Positions 1 to 7,361 are shown, numbered from the stretch's first letter. The stretch: DNA of 9,373 nt from an uncultured Bacteroidaceae bacterium (GCA_934293005.1 CAKQYA010000050.1:1-9373); one strand, 5' to 3'. Translations and numbers: made by a program. Notes: generated by a model from the sequence alone, not told the origin.

Positions 1-22
1 TGCGGGAGAGTAGGTCGCCGCC
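1..22 (+). rRNA. rrf: 5S ribosomal RNA, 3' end only (partial)
   Basis: The first 22 bases match the conserved 3' end of Bacteroidales 5S rRNA, where a GGGAGAGTAGGTCGCCGCC-type string closes the molecule. The rest of the gene lies to the left of the window. It is followed ten bases later by a strong hairpin terminator, as expected for the last gene of an rRNA operon. The call rests on recognising the string; only about a fifth of the gene is visible. Confidence 0.85.
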
Positions 23-31
23 TTCTTCAGA

Positions 32-75
32 GAGCCCCTCCATGGCAAACGCCAGGGAGGGGCTCCTTGTTTTTT
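32..75 (+). terminator. Rho-independent terminator of the rRNA operon
   Basis: A ten-base GC-rich stem (GAGCCCCTCC at 32-41 with GGAGGGGCTC at 56-65) continues past one A/G mismatch into an inner TGGC/GCCA stem with an AAAC loop. It is followed by CTTG and then six T residues (70-75). Position and strength fit the end of an rRNA transcript. Confidence 0.9.
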
Positions 76-124
76 CCATGGGGCTCCTTGCATTTTTCCA
101 TTATGTATCTTGCGTTTTTCCATG
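59..124 (+). repeat. Degenerate tandem repeat after the rRNA terminator
   Basis: GGGGCTCCTTG occurs at 59-69 and again at 80-90. Each copy is followed by a T run and CCAT. A third, shortened unit (CTTGCGTTTTTCCATG, 109-124) follows. The period is 21-22 bases. The first unit overlaps the right arm of the terminator, so the array looks like partial duplication of the terminator tail. No function is visible. The rest of the stretch to about 260 shows nothing recognisable beyond a weak GGTCT/AGACC hairpin (192-212). Confidence 0.6.
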
Positions 125-263
125 CCGTTCCTTCTCAAACCTGCTGCCTTGTACGGCCCATGCTTCTTCACGGCTTCCCTCCATGCTGAATGGTCTCTTT
201 CAAATCCAGACCGCCTTATAAGTGGCTTGAAATATGGATGAATGCGTTTTTTGCCGAATTGTG

Positions 264-294
264 TTTGCTGTGATAGAAATAATCAGTAAATTTG
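264..294 (+). promoter_or_regulatory. Bacteroidetes-type promoter for the outer membrane protein gene
   Basis: TTTG at 264-267 and TAAATTTG at 287-294 are separated by 19 bases. This is a full match to the Bacteroidetes -33/-7 consensus (TTTG, N19-21, TAnnTTTG). Transcription would then begin near 299-302. That is downstream of the ATG at 296, so the element also decides which start codon of the following gene can be used. Confidence 0.75.
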
Positions 295-313
295 CATGGT
301 TAATAGATATGTT

Positions 314-3300
314 ATGCAAATAAATGACTTTTTCAACAGATTTATGTTTTATCATAAATTATTGTTCGTTCTTTTTTTATTCTTGTTGACCTTTACCCCA
401 TTATATGCAACTTCAGGCAACATTATATATTGTTTTGATGACATCATTGTACAGGATAAATTACACTCTGTTAATTCTGCTCGCCAGTCAGATAGCATTT
501 CAATATCAGACAACAAATTGAAATTGATGTATGAGGTTAAAGATCATCTTACTCATGATGCCGTTAAAATACGTAATGCCTCATTGCTCAGATCCGTTGA
601 CAGTGTAATGGTTGACACGGTGGAAACTTTATATTATGAAAATGATAATTATAAGGTTTCTTATATGCTTCCCAAATTCAGCACATCTGGAAGTTATATT
701 ATTAGAGTAGAAGCAGACAGTTTCAAAACGGCCTTTATCCCTGTAGAGATAAAAAAGATCCATAAGCGTGAAATGATACGTACCATGCCAACAGTTTATA
801 TGCATAAGTTGCGAAAAAAAACTGACATCGAACTTGGAGAAATTGTTGTTAAAGCCACAAAACTCAAGTTCTATATGGACGGTGACACTCTTGTGTATGA
901 TGCTGACGCCTTCAATCTGTCTGAAGGGTCAATGATTGACGTGCTGATAAAAAAGCTGCCAGGTGTCAGTATGGAGAAAGGTGGTGTTATCAAAGTCAAT
1001 GGTCGCAAGATTGATGCTCTTCTGCTTAATGGAAAGAATTTCTTTGATAGCAATAGAGAGCTTCTGCTTGAGAATATGCCTGCATACATGGTAAACAAGA
1101 TACAGTCGTATGAGCGTGTGCCTGAAAGAGTGAAAGGTACTCCAATGGAGAAGAATGCTAAAAAGGAATTGGTGATGAATGTTAAGTTGAAGAGGGATTA
1201 TTCGTCGGGTTGGCTTTATAACGCAGAAGCTGGAGCCGGAAACACATTTTTCAGAAATGATGAGGACAAACTTGATGGCAAATTTCTTGCCCGTCTGTTT
1301 GGCATGCATTTCTCTGACAAATCAAGTTTGCTGCTTTTTGCCAATGCTAACAATTTAAATGATGAAAGTCGTCCAGGACAGCAAGGCGAATGGAACCCAT
1401 TTTCTCAAAGCGGTGGCCTGACCACTGCCTATATGTTAGGGACAGCCTATTCGACTAATAAAGAAGGCAAATATAGCTATAATGGCTCTATAGATGGCTC
1501 GTATCATGACTATGATGAAAAGAACAACACGAATGCGGCTACATTCCTTGAAAGTGGCGATACCTACACTCGTTCGTATTTCGCGAAGAAAAGTTATGAA
1601 TGGAGCGCTTCTTCCAATCATTCATTGACATTGCAGCATAACGACAATTGGAAAGACTTGACTAAATTCTTATATGTCTACGTGAATCCTTCATTCTATT
1701 TTAGGGAATGGAAAAATCACAGCAATTCTGGCAGTATGACTCTCTCTGAAGATGTATCATCACATTTGGGCAAAGCATGGATGGACAGCATCAATTCTCC
1801 TGTGTGTGGCGAGATGCTCAAGCGATACGCAATCAACAGAAATATTACACTCAGCAAGGGGCTGGGGCATTCTGTGACAGAACAAGTATCAGCATTGGCC
1901 TCTTTCAACCCTGCTTACAATGATTTCATATCCTTCACATTGTCATTGTTCCAATCATTGACAGACAACAAAAATGAACAATTTGAGCATTACAGACTTG
2001 ATTACCCCAATTTGGCTCCATCTTCCAATGATTTTCGCAACAAATACATGCCAGTGGTCAATAGATCCAACAGCTTCCAATTGTCGCCTGGTGCTGCGTT
2101 TCGTTTAGACAAGGAGAATGTCAATACTATAGCTGTTGACGCAACAATGTCATACGATTATACGTATAGCAACAGTCCCATATATTTGCTTCATAAATTA
2201 GATGAATGGTCATTGCAAGACAATGGAAAAAGCACTCATGCCCTCGGCATGCTTCCATCTGTGGAAGACATGCTTAAGACTCTTGATAAAGGAAACAGTT
2301 CATTGTCTAAATCCACACAAGTAGCGTGTGAGTCATCAGTGAGATTCATGCATAACATTTCAAAAGAAAAATATTTCAGTTCTTTTGAAATAAGGCTCAA
2401 CATGCCTGTAAAGCATGAGACGCTTAATTACACCCGAGGCACACAAGTGGACACGCTTGCTCAACGCACGGAGACATTTCTCAATCCTTCTGTGAGCTTC
2501 TATCATAGTTGCTTCGAGAAAGGCCTTATTCTTAATTTCGATTACAGCATGAGCCATTCGGCACCATCTATGGTGAATCTGTTCAATATGCATGACGATA
2601 CAGATCCGCTTAATGTCACGCATGGCAATCCTGATTTGAAGAACACTCTGTCACATTCCCTCAATGCATCCTATGCTGACAGATACGGCAAGGTCAACTT
2701 CAACACCTACATCAACATTGGCATAACTGAAAATGCCATAGCGTCAAGTTTTATATATAACAAACAGACTGGAGTCCGCACGGTGAAGCCTTTAAATGTT
2801 AATGGCAATTGGTCGTCAAACGTTGGAACATCCATAGACATGCCCGTCATAGGAGATTACGTGTTGAGCATGAACCAGTCGTTACAGTACCAATACACTC
2901 GCAGCGTAGACATAAATGGAACCGATCAAACACAAGCATCGCGTTCTGTTGTCAACAACAATAACATAAACGAGTCGTTGTCTTTTGTATGGCGTCCAAC
3001 AGACAAGATGGAATATGGCATTAGCGGACAACTCAATTATCAGAATTCCACCAGCAACCGTGTCGACTTCAGTGCTATCAATGCGTATTCATTCCAATAT
3101 GGCACGAAAGCACAGATTGAGCTGCCATGGAACATGCAGGTGTCTGCGGATGTGACCATGTATAGCCGAAGAGGATATAGCGAAGCCACAATGAATACAG
3201 ACGAGCTTGTCCTAAATGCCCATCTGTCCAAAAGAATTGCAAAGAGCAACCTCACCATCATGTTCGACGGATTCGACCTTTTAGGCAACCTTTCCAATGT

Positions 3301-3412
3301 GCAGCGTTATGTCAACGCTCAGGGACGCACAGAGAGCTTTTACAATGTCATACCCTCATATGGACTGCTTCATGTGATATGGCGTCCTGCCAACAAGAAA
3401 AAGATGCAATGA
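314..3412 (+). CDS. Outer membrane beta-barrel protein, TonB-receptor-like (plug plus OMP_b-brl_3-type barrel)
   Basis: This gene probably encodes a large outer membrane channel or receptor; its substrate is unknown. Residues are numbered from the upstream ATG at 296. A signal peptide begins at Met7 or Met17 (hydrophobic LLFVLFLFLLTF, likely cut after LYA, residue 38). Residues 75-152 resemble a carboxypeptidase-regulatory-like beta-sandwich (GSYIIRVEADSFKT). Residues 180-300 are a plug-like domain that opens with ELGEIVVKAT, similar to the LDEVVV segment of Bacteroidetes TonB receptors, and includes LPGVSMEKGGVIKVNGRKID. The remainder, to 1038, alternates polar and aromatic residues like a porin barrel and ends in HVIWRPANKKK. 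About 1030 residues is normal for this group. The 296 ATG follows the -7 element by one base, so it should precede the transcription start. The 314 ATG is used here; 344 (MFYHK) gives an even more classical signal peptide. No SusD-like partner lies beside it, and it converges with the regulator gene. Confidence 0.85.
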   Translation: MQINDFFNRFMFYHKLLFVLFLFLLTFTPLYATSGNIIYCFDDIIVQDKLHSVNSARQSDSISISDNKLKLMYEVKDHLTHDAVKIRNASLLRSVDSVMVDTVETLYYENDNYKVSYMLPKFSTSGSYIIRVEADSFKTAFIPVEIKKIHKREMIRTMPTVYMHKLRKKTDIELGEIVVKATKLKFYMDGDTLVYDADAFNLSEGSMIDVLIKKLPGVSMEKGGVIKVNGRKIDALLLNGKNFFDSNRELLLENMPAYMVNKIQSYERVPERVKGTPMEKNAKKELVMNVKLKRDYSSGWLYNAEAGAGNTFFRNDEDKLDGKFLARLFGMHFSDKSSLLLFANANNLNDESRPGQQGEWNPFSQSGGLTTAYMLGTAYSTNKEGKYSYNGSIDGSYHDYDEKNNTNAATFLESGDTYTRSYFAKKSYEWSASSNHSLTLQHNDNWKDLTKFLYVYVNPSFYFREWKNHSNSGSMTLSEDVSSHLGKAWMDSINSPVCGEMLKRYAINRNITLSKGLGHSVTEQVSALASFNPAYNDFISFTLSLFQSLTDNKNEQFEHYRLDYPNLAPSSNDFRNKYMPVVNRSNSFQLSPGAAFRLDKENVNTIAVDATMSYDYTYSNSPIYLLHKLDEWSLQDNGKSTHALGMLPSVEDMLKTLDKGNSSLSKSTQVACESSVRFMHNISKEKYFSSFEIRLNMPVKHETLNYTRGTQVDTLAQRTETFLNPSVSFYHSCFEKGLILNFDYSMSHSAPSMVNLFNMHDDTDPLNVTHGNPDLKNTLSHSLNASYADRYGKVNFNTYINIGITENAIASSFIYNKQTGVRTVKPLNVNGNWSSNVGTSIDMPVIGDYVLSMNQSLQYQYTRSVDINGTDQTQASRSVVNNNNINESLSFVWRPTDKMEYGISGQLNYQNSTSNRVDFSAINAYSFQYGTKAQIELPWNMQVSADVTMYSRRGYSEATMNTDELVLNAHLSKRIAKSNLTIMFDGFDLLGNLSNVQRYVNAQGRTESFYNVIPSYGLLHVIWRPANKKKMQ

Positions 3413-3446
3413 TGAGATTGACTGTGAGTTTGAAAGATGGTGTGTG

Positions 3447-3618
3447 ATAAGTAGGTGTTCATGATTATTTTATAACATCAAGGCAAACCGCTATCATATT
3501 TGTCATACTCCCTTCTGTCTATCAGTCACTATGCCCACATAGCTCCATCAAACAGAAGAATAATCTGCCTCAAGATAGGGTCCGTCAAATATAAAATAAT
3601 GATGAACACCTGACTTAT
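3447..3618. repeat. 172-bp inverted-repeat element (MITE-like, element A)
   Basis: The ends form an inverted repeat. Positions 3447-3474 (ATAAGT then AGGTGTTCATGATTATTTTA...) pair with 3590-3618, with one mismatch and one extra base in the right arm. The 115 bases between the arms contain no open frame of note. Terminal inverted repeats around a short non-coding core fit a MITE, but I see no clear target-site duplication. It could instead be a long cruciform or RNA hairpin at the 3' end of the outer membrane protein transcript, for which no ordinary terminator is visible. Confidence 0.6.
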
Positions 3619-3630
3619 AGCAGTCAATTT

Positions 3631-3827
3631 AACCCAAATCGGTCATTAGATTTCAAATCTTGTTAGTGTTTGTTTCGAGCAGGTTGCGACAGTTGCGTTG
3701 AAGGCATAGCGGGCTATGTCGAAACGCAAATGGAAGCAAGATGCCGAAAGAAACGCTGACAAGAGTTGAAAAGAAGCAATAATGTCTTGATAATTTCCCT
3801 GTTTCGGTCTAATGACCGATTTGGGTT
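3631..3827. repeat. 197-bp element with 20-bp perfect terminal inverted repeats (element B, full copy)
   Basis: AACCCAAATCGGTCATTAGA at 3631-3650 is the exact reverse complement of 3808-3827. The 197-base unit also holds a long imperfect hairpin (TTGCGTT...CATAGC, GG, GCTATG...AACGCAA at 3693-3729) and a CGGTC-TAAT-GACCG hairpin at 3805-3818. Positions 3631-3717 recur in inverted orientation at 9031-9117 with about 76 of 87 bases identical (hand alignment), so this is a dispersed repeat. It lies 12 bases from element A and 56 bases past the regulator's stop codon. A non-autonomous mobile element is the best guess. Confidence 0.75.
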
Positions 3828-3883
3828 TAATCGTCTTTGTAAAGGAAATGAGGGTGTGCAAACCATATAAGTCTTTCATGACC

Positions 3884-6796
3884 TCAATTTTTATCTTTAA
3901 ACTTAGCAGGAGTGCATCCGTATTGCTTTTGGAAACACTTGGCGAAGTATGATGGACTCGAGAATCCAACCATGTAGCATACCTCATTCACGCGGTAGTT
4001 GTTCGTCTGCAAGAGAGAGGCTGCATGTCGCAAGCGTATAATCTGAATCATCTCATTTGGAGTGACATCAGCAAGCACCTTGATCTTAGAGAACAGGCCA
4101 GATCGTGATACTCCAAGTTCGGACGCAAGGTCATCAACGGCAAATTCCGGATTTGAGAAATTGTTTTCGATGATCTTCTCAATGTTGTCAAGGAATTCCT
4201 GCTCCTTGTCGGTTATGGTGAGCATCTTGATGCGAGCATCATGCACCTCCTGTTCCATGCGGTTGCTTATTTCTTTTATTTCATCCTCCTTCTGCTTGTT
4301 TATTTCATGTATCTCTTGTTCCTTCTGTTCATGCACCTCTTGAATTTCCTGTTCCTTCTTCACGTTTATTTCTTCTATCTCAGCTTCATGGCGTTTCTCA
4401 TTCTTATGAAGAAGATGACGCATGGTTAAGAAGAGTGACAGCAGGATGATGATCACATAGATGGTCTGCGAGATGGCATTCCAATAAAAAGGAGGGGTGA
4501 TGATTATGCGCAATGTCGACTCATCCGACTGCATGCCGTCATTAGTGATAGCCTTCACATGGAGCACATATGTTCCAGGCGACAGGTTGGTGTAAGTGAC
4601 CTTGTTGTTAGTCACCTCAACCCATTTGCTGTCGAAACCTTCAAGATAATAACTGTATGATATGTCTGAAGGATTCATGTAGCTCATGGCAGAGAACCAT
4701 ATAGAGAAGACATTTTCCTTGTAGCTCAATTTGATGGCGTCCATATATGGAAGTGCTTTAGGCAGAATGTCGCTGCCGACTTCCACATGGCGGTTCAGCA
4801 CGTCAATGTCTGTGAACTCCACTTTGGGCTTCACGTCATTGGCTCTCATCTTTTCGGGCGCAAATGTGATGAAGCCTTCAGTAGTGCCCATCCACACCCT
4901 GCCATTCTTCGAGTAGATAGCGCCCGACATAAAATCTGTCGAAATGATGTTTCCTCCAGTTTTGTACACTTTGATTATCTTGTCGAGCGATAGAGAGTAG
5001 CATATGATGCCTTTCGATGTCGACATCCACATTCTCTTGCCAATAGTCGTTATTCCATGTACGTTGACGTTGTCATAAATCTTGATGTTGACAAATGTGT
5101 CCTCGTTTCTGTTGTATTTGAAAAGTCCTGCTGTCGTTCCAATCCATAAGTTGCTTTCTTCGTCCTCATGTATGCTGTTTATGTCAAACACAGCTTCTTT
5201 TTTGTTCTTCTCTGTCTCGAAATACAAATACTGCTTCCATTCTCCTTTTGTGTTGTACATCCACAATCCGTTTCCATTTGTCGCTACCCAAAGTTTCTCT
5301 GTGAAGTCTTGCAGCATGTCCACCACAGGCACTCCCAGATTCTTCATTTTCTTGAATGTGCGCGTTGCTGGGTTGTATTTATTTATGCACCTGAAGGCAC
5401 CAACCCATATGTTGTTCTTGTGGTCTTTGTAGATGCTGTATGATGTTCTGTCTATATATTTGCCGTTGTCATCAATGAAAACGGGTATTTTTGTCACTTG
5501 CAGCGTGTTCGTGTTGACAATGTCTAAGCCCGAAGAGTAGGTTCCCACATACATGTCTTCGCCCACGATGCACAGTGATTGGGTGTTATGCTCAATGCCG
5601 TCTGTTTGGATGCTCATTTTTGTGAAAAGTCCAGTTTCTGGCGTGTAGTAGCATAGTCCGCCATCATCGCTTGAAATCCACAACCTGCCATGGCTGTCCT
5701 GGCAGAAGCTGTTTATGACATTTCCCGACACAGAGTTTCTGTAAACGGAGTTCATGCATGTGGCGAAATTAGCTGATGCAGGGTGTGTGTAGTTCACGCC
5801 TCCATAGTATGTGCCAATCCATGTGCCGCCTTCTCTGTCTTTCATCATAGGGTAGATGAAATTGTTGCTCAGCGATGTGCGTGAATCGCTGTTCCTTGTG
5901 TACATTTTGATTGTGCCATCAATATAGTTCACGCTTGTGATGCCTTTGTCGCTGCCAACAAAGATGGATCCTGGCTCATATTCAATTATGCTGTGCGCAT
6001 TCTTTATCTGTGTCTGTGCTTGAGTGTACATGCACAATACTTTGTGTGAAGCAGGGTCGAAGCATAAAAGGTCGCCGTCCCATAATGCCAACCACATTTT
6101 TCCGTTCGAATCCTCTGTCATTGCAATGCAATGCAATTTCATTTTTTGCTGAACATCAAATCGGATGTGGTATGGCTCGAAAGTGTTCTTTTGTGCATTG
6201 TAATGCACCAGATTTTCTTTCAGCCAGTTGCTGGATGCCCATACTTGTCCGTTTCTGGTCACATATACGCATCCATATATTTTCTCTCCGTTTGGAGTCT
6301 TGACAGTTTCGGTGTAGCCCGATTTTGTGTCAATCCTTATGATGCCATTAGCCATTGTGGCAATCCACAAGTGCCCAGTCTTGTCCGTCTTGAGATCTGC
6401 AATATTGATGCTGTTTAGGTTTTCGTTAGCAGTATGCAGATTCAGCATCCTCAGACTGTCATTCTTTATATTGTATATGTATAGTCCATTGTTTGTGCCT
6501 ACCCATATAGAATCTCCGTCAATATCCATGCAGTTGATTCCGATGTCTATTTTCTTAGTCATCTGCATGATGTTGTGCCCGTCGTATCGGTCTATTCCGT
6601 TGCTTGTGCCCATCCATATGAAGCCCTTGCTGTCCTGTTGCAGAGCTCTTATGCAGTTGCTCGACAGCCCATCGTTTGTAGTCAGGCTTGTGAATGCTGC
6701 TGTAGGGGTGAATGGTGTCTGGGCTTGTGCTGTTATGCCCAAGCAATATGTGATCCATGATAGAATCAATGTGCTTATGATACGTGTGTTTCGCAT
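3884..6796 (-). CDS. Membrane-tethered propeller sensor with AraC-type DNA-binding domain, no kinase
   Basis: This is a one-polypeptide sensor-regulator of 970 residues. A signal peptide or N-terminal anchor occupies 1-25 (ends AQA). Fourteen Reg_prop-type repeats (pattern D..G.lWvGT..Gl..y) follow, with key aromatics at W61, W98, W144, W186, W235, F279, W326, W373, Y416, W464, W503, W551, W590 and W635. That number suits two seven-bladed propellers in the periplasm. A Y_Y_Y domain spans about 690-765 (SYSYYLEGFDSKW), a membrane helix about 772-793, and a charged coiled coil 794-859. A C-terminal AraC domain spans 868-968 with two helix-turn-helix units (DDLASELGVSRSGLF and VNEVCYMVGFSSPSYF). 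Hybrid two-component regulators share both ends of this design but also carry histidine kinase and receiver domains, and neither is here: the coil runs directly into the AraC domain. The ligand and target genes are unknown. The nearest candidate target is the convergent outer membrane protein gene. Confidence 0.9.
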   Translation of the reverse strand: MRNTRIISTLILSWITYCLGITAQAQTPFTPTAAFTSLTTNDGLSSNCIRALQQDSKGFIWMGTSNGIDRYDGHNIMQMTKKIDIGINCMDIDGDSIWVGTNNGLYIYNIKNDSLRMLNLHTANENLNSINIADLKTDKTGHLWIATMANGIIRIDTKSGYTETVKTPNGEKIYGCVYVTRNGQVWASSNWLKENLVHYNAQKNTFEPYHIRFDVQQKMKLHCIAMTEDSNGKMWLALWDGDLLCFDPASHKVLCMYTQAQTQIKNAHSIIEYEPGSIFVGSDKGITSVNYIDGTIKMYTRNSDSRTSLSNNFIYPMMKDREGGTWIGTYYGGVNYTHPASANFATCMNSVYRNSVSGNVINSFCQDSHGRLWISSDDGGLCYYTPETGLFTKMSIQTDGIEHNTQSLCIVGEDMYVGTYSSGLDIVNTNTLQVTKIPVFIDDNGKYIDRTSYSIYKDHKNNIWVGAFRCINKYNPATRTFKKMKNLGVPVVDMLQDFTEKLWVATNGNGLWMYNTKGEWKQYLYFETEKNKKEAVFDINSIHEDEESNLWIGTTAGLFKYNRNEDTFVNIKIYDNVNVHGITTIGKRMWMSTSKGIICYSLSLDKIIKVYKTGGNIISTDFMSGAIYSKNGRVWMGTTEGFITFAPEKMRANDVKPKVEFTDIDVLNRHVEVGSDILPKALPYMDAIKLSYKENVFSIWFSAMSYMNPSDISYSYYLEGFDSKWVEVTNNKVTYTNLSPGTYVLHVKAITNDGMQSDESTLRIIITPPFYWNAISQTIYVIIILLSLFLTMRHLLHKNEKRHEAEIEEINVKKEQEIQEVHEQKEQEIHEINKQKEDEIKEISNRMEQEVHDARIKMLTITDKEQEFLDNIEKIIENNFSNPEFAVDDLASELGVSRSGLFSKIKVLADVTPNEMIQIIRLRHAASLLQTNNYRVNEVCYMVGFSSPSYFAKCFQKQYGCTPAKFKDKN
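4220..4384 (-). repeat. In-frame 33-bp repeats encoding an 11-residue coiled-coil repeat
   Basis: Five consecutive 11-residue units (residues 805-859) follow the pattern xEIxEIxxxxE: AEIEEINVKKE, QEIQEVHEQKE, QEIHEINKQKE, DEIKEISNRME and QEVHDARIKML. The DNA shows the same 33-base period, with TCCTTCT on the plus strand opening three successive units. Residues 794-804 may be a sixth, diverged unit. The segment links the membrane helix to the DNA-binding domain. Confidence 0.85.
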
Positions 6797-6865
6797 GATT
6801 TGTGACTGTTTGTTTCAACGACTCTTTCCGATATACGATGGAGTTTCTGATGTTTGATTTGTATG

Positions 6866-6873
6866 CAAAGATA
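6866..6873 (-). promoter_or_regulatory. Promoter -7 element of the propeller-AraC regulator
   Basis: Read on the minus strand, 6873-6866 is TATCTTTG, a full match to TAnnTTTG. Transcription would start near 6860, leaving a leader of about 65 bases before the ATG at 6796. No good -33 TTTG is seen at the expected distance. A perfect 10-bp palindrome, ATTGTACAAT (6882-6891), sits just upstream where a regulator could bind. Confidence 0.55.
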
Positions 6874-6969
6874 ATGAAAAAATTGTACAATGACGAGATA
6901 TTTTTATCTGAAAAGCGTGTTTAAACGTATGTCTGCACTATTTTTTTATTTGTTTGTACTATAATGCTA

Positions 6970-6998
6970 TTGTATGAATGAGAAAAGTAGTTACTTTG
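6970..6998 (+). promoter_or_regulatory. Possible promoter for a plus-strand transcript in the regulator-gdhA gap
   Basis: TTG at 6970-6972 and TTACTTTG at 6991-6998 (one mismatch to TAnnTTTG) are 18 bases apart, one shorter than usual. Transcription would start near 7003-7006, where a small ATCC-GAAA-GGAT hairpin (7006-7017) begins. It is a weak match judged alone, but a terminator in the same direction lies 320 bases downstream. Confidence 0.4.
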
Positions 6999-7174
6999 TA
7001 GCACAATCCGAAAGGATGCGTTAAAACAAAAAGGAAATGTAACAATATCAAAAATACAATTCTTCGCAAATAACAAGATTTTATCGCTGAGATAGTATTT
7101 ATATGTAAATGAAAATATAGAATTTGTTAGATTAGCCTATTGTTGAATGTGTCGAGTTGAAAACTCGATTGTTC

Positions 7175-7208
7175 AAAAAAAAAGACAAATGCTCGTGCAT
7201 TAGTCTTT
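7175..7208 (-). terminator. Minus-strand hairpin terminator with a long T run
   Basis: The arms 7181-7192 and 7197-7208 pair at 11 of 12 positions around a TCGT loop. The nine A residues at 7175-7183 read as a T run on the minus strand directly after the stem. It lies about 230 bases past the gdhA terminator, so it may be a backup for gdhA readthrough, or may end an unseen minus-strand transcript. Confidence 0.6.
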
Positions 7209-7325
7209 AAATGATAGTAAAATAGCATTAAATAAAGAGTCTGTGAAGACTGATTAACTACTGACTAAGGAATTTGTTAATATGGAATGATTAGATAGTA
7301 ATATATAATAGGTGAAAATTCTTTC

Positions 7326-7361
7326 GAGAGAGCGGAACGTGAGTTTAGCTCTCTCTTTTTT
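7326..7361 (+). terminator. Plus-strand rho-independent terminator
   Basis: GAGAGAGC (7326-7333) pairs perfectly with GCTCTCTC (7348-7355) across a 14-base loop and is followed by six T residues (7356-7361). No plus-strand protein gene lies upstream in this gap, so it implies a non-coding or very short transcript. Confidence 0.65.

Larger units (their letters stand above)
7003..7361 (+). ncRNA. Candidate structured non-coding transcript of unknown function
   Basis: Promoter-like sequence at 6970-6998 and a hairpin terminator ending near 7361 frame about 360 bases with no convincing reading frame: most ATGs meet a stop within a few codons. Visible structure includes a GAAA-capped hairpin at the predicted 5' end (7006-7017), a perfect TCGAGTT-GAA-AACTCGA hairpin (7152-7168), a 12-position stem at 7181-7208 and AGTCT-GTGA-AGACT near 7240. 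I do not recognise a known RNA family. It could also be plain AT-rich spacer with unrelated hairpins. Confidence 0.3.

Noticed and set aside
929..1309. 126-codon minus-strand frame opposite the plug region of the outer membrane protein
   Set aside because: Its composition is low-quality and it has no recognisable domain; it is a shadow of the plus-strand gene.
3447..3827. CRISPR array or integron-like site in the convergent gap
   Set aside because: The repeats are inverted pairs, not evenly spaced direct repeats, and no cas or integrase gene is present.
3646..3987. 113-codon minus-strand frame starting inside the regulator's AraC region
   Set aside because: It overlaps the end of the regulator in another frame and runs through the repeat element. 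Only its last codons are interesting, as part of the repeat family.
314..6796. Polysaccharide utilisation locus
   Set aside because: The outer membrane protein lacks a SusD partner and there is no glycoside hydrolase. The regulator resembles PUL sensors only in its outer domains.
6327..6857. 176-codon plus-strand frame opposite the start of the regulator
   Set aside because: It is antisense to a well-supported propeller protein, has no family resemblance and no promoter.
6975..7025. 16-codon plus-strand frame (MNEKSSYFVAQSERMR)
   Set aside because: It starts upstream of the predicted -7 element and is too short to support.
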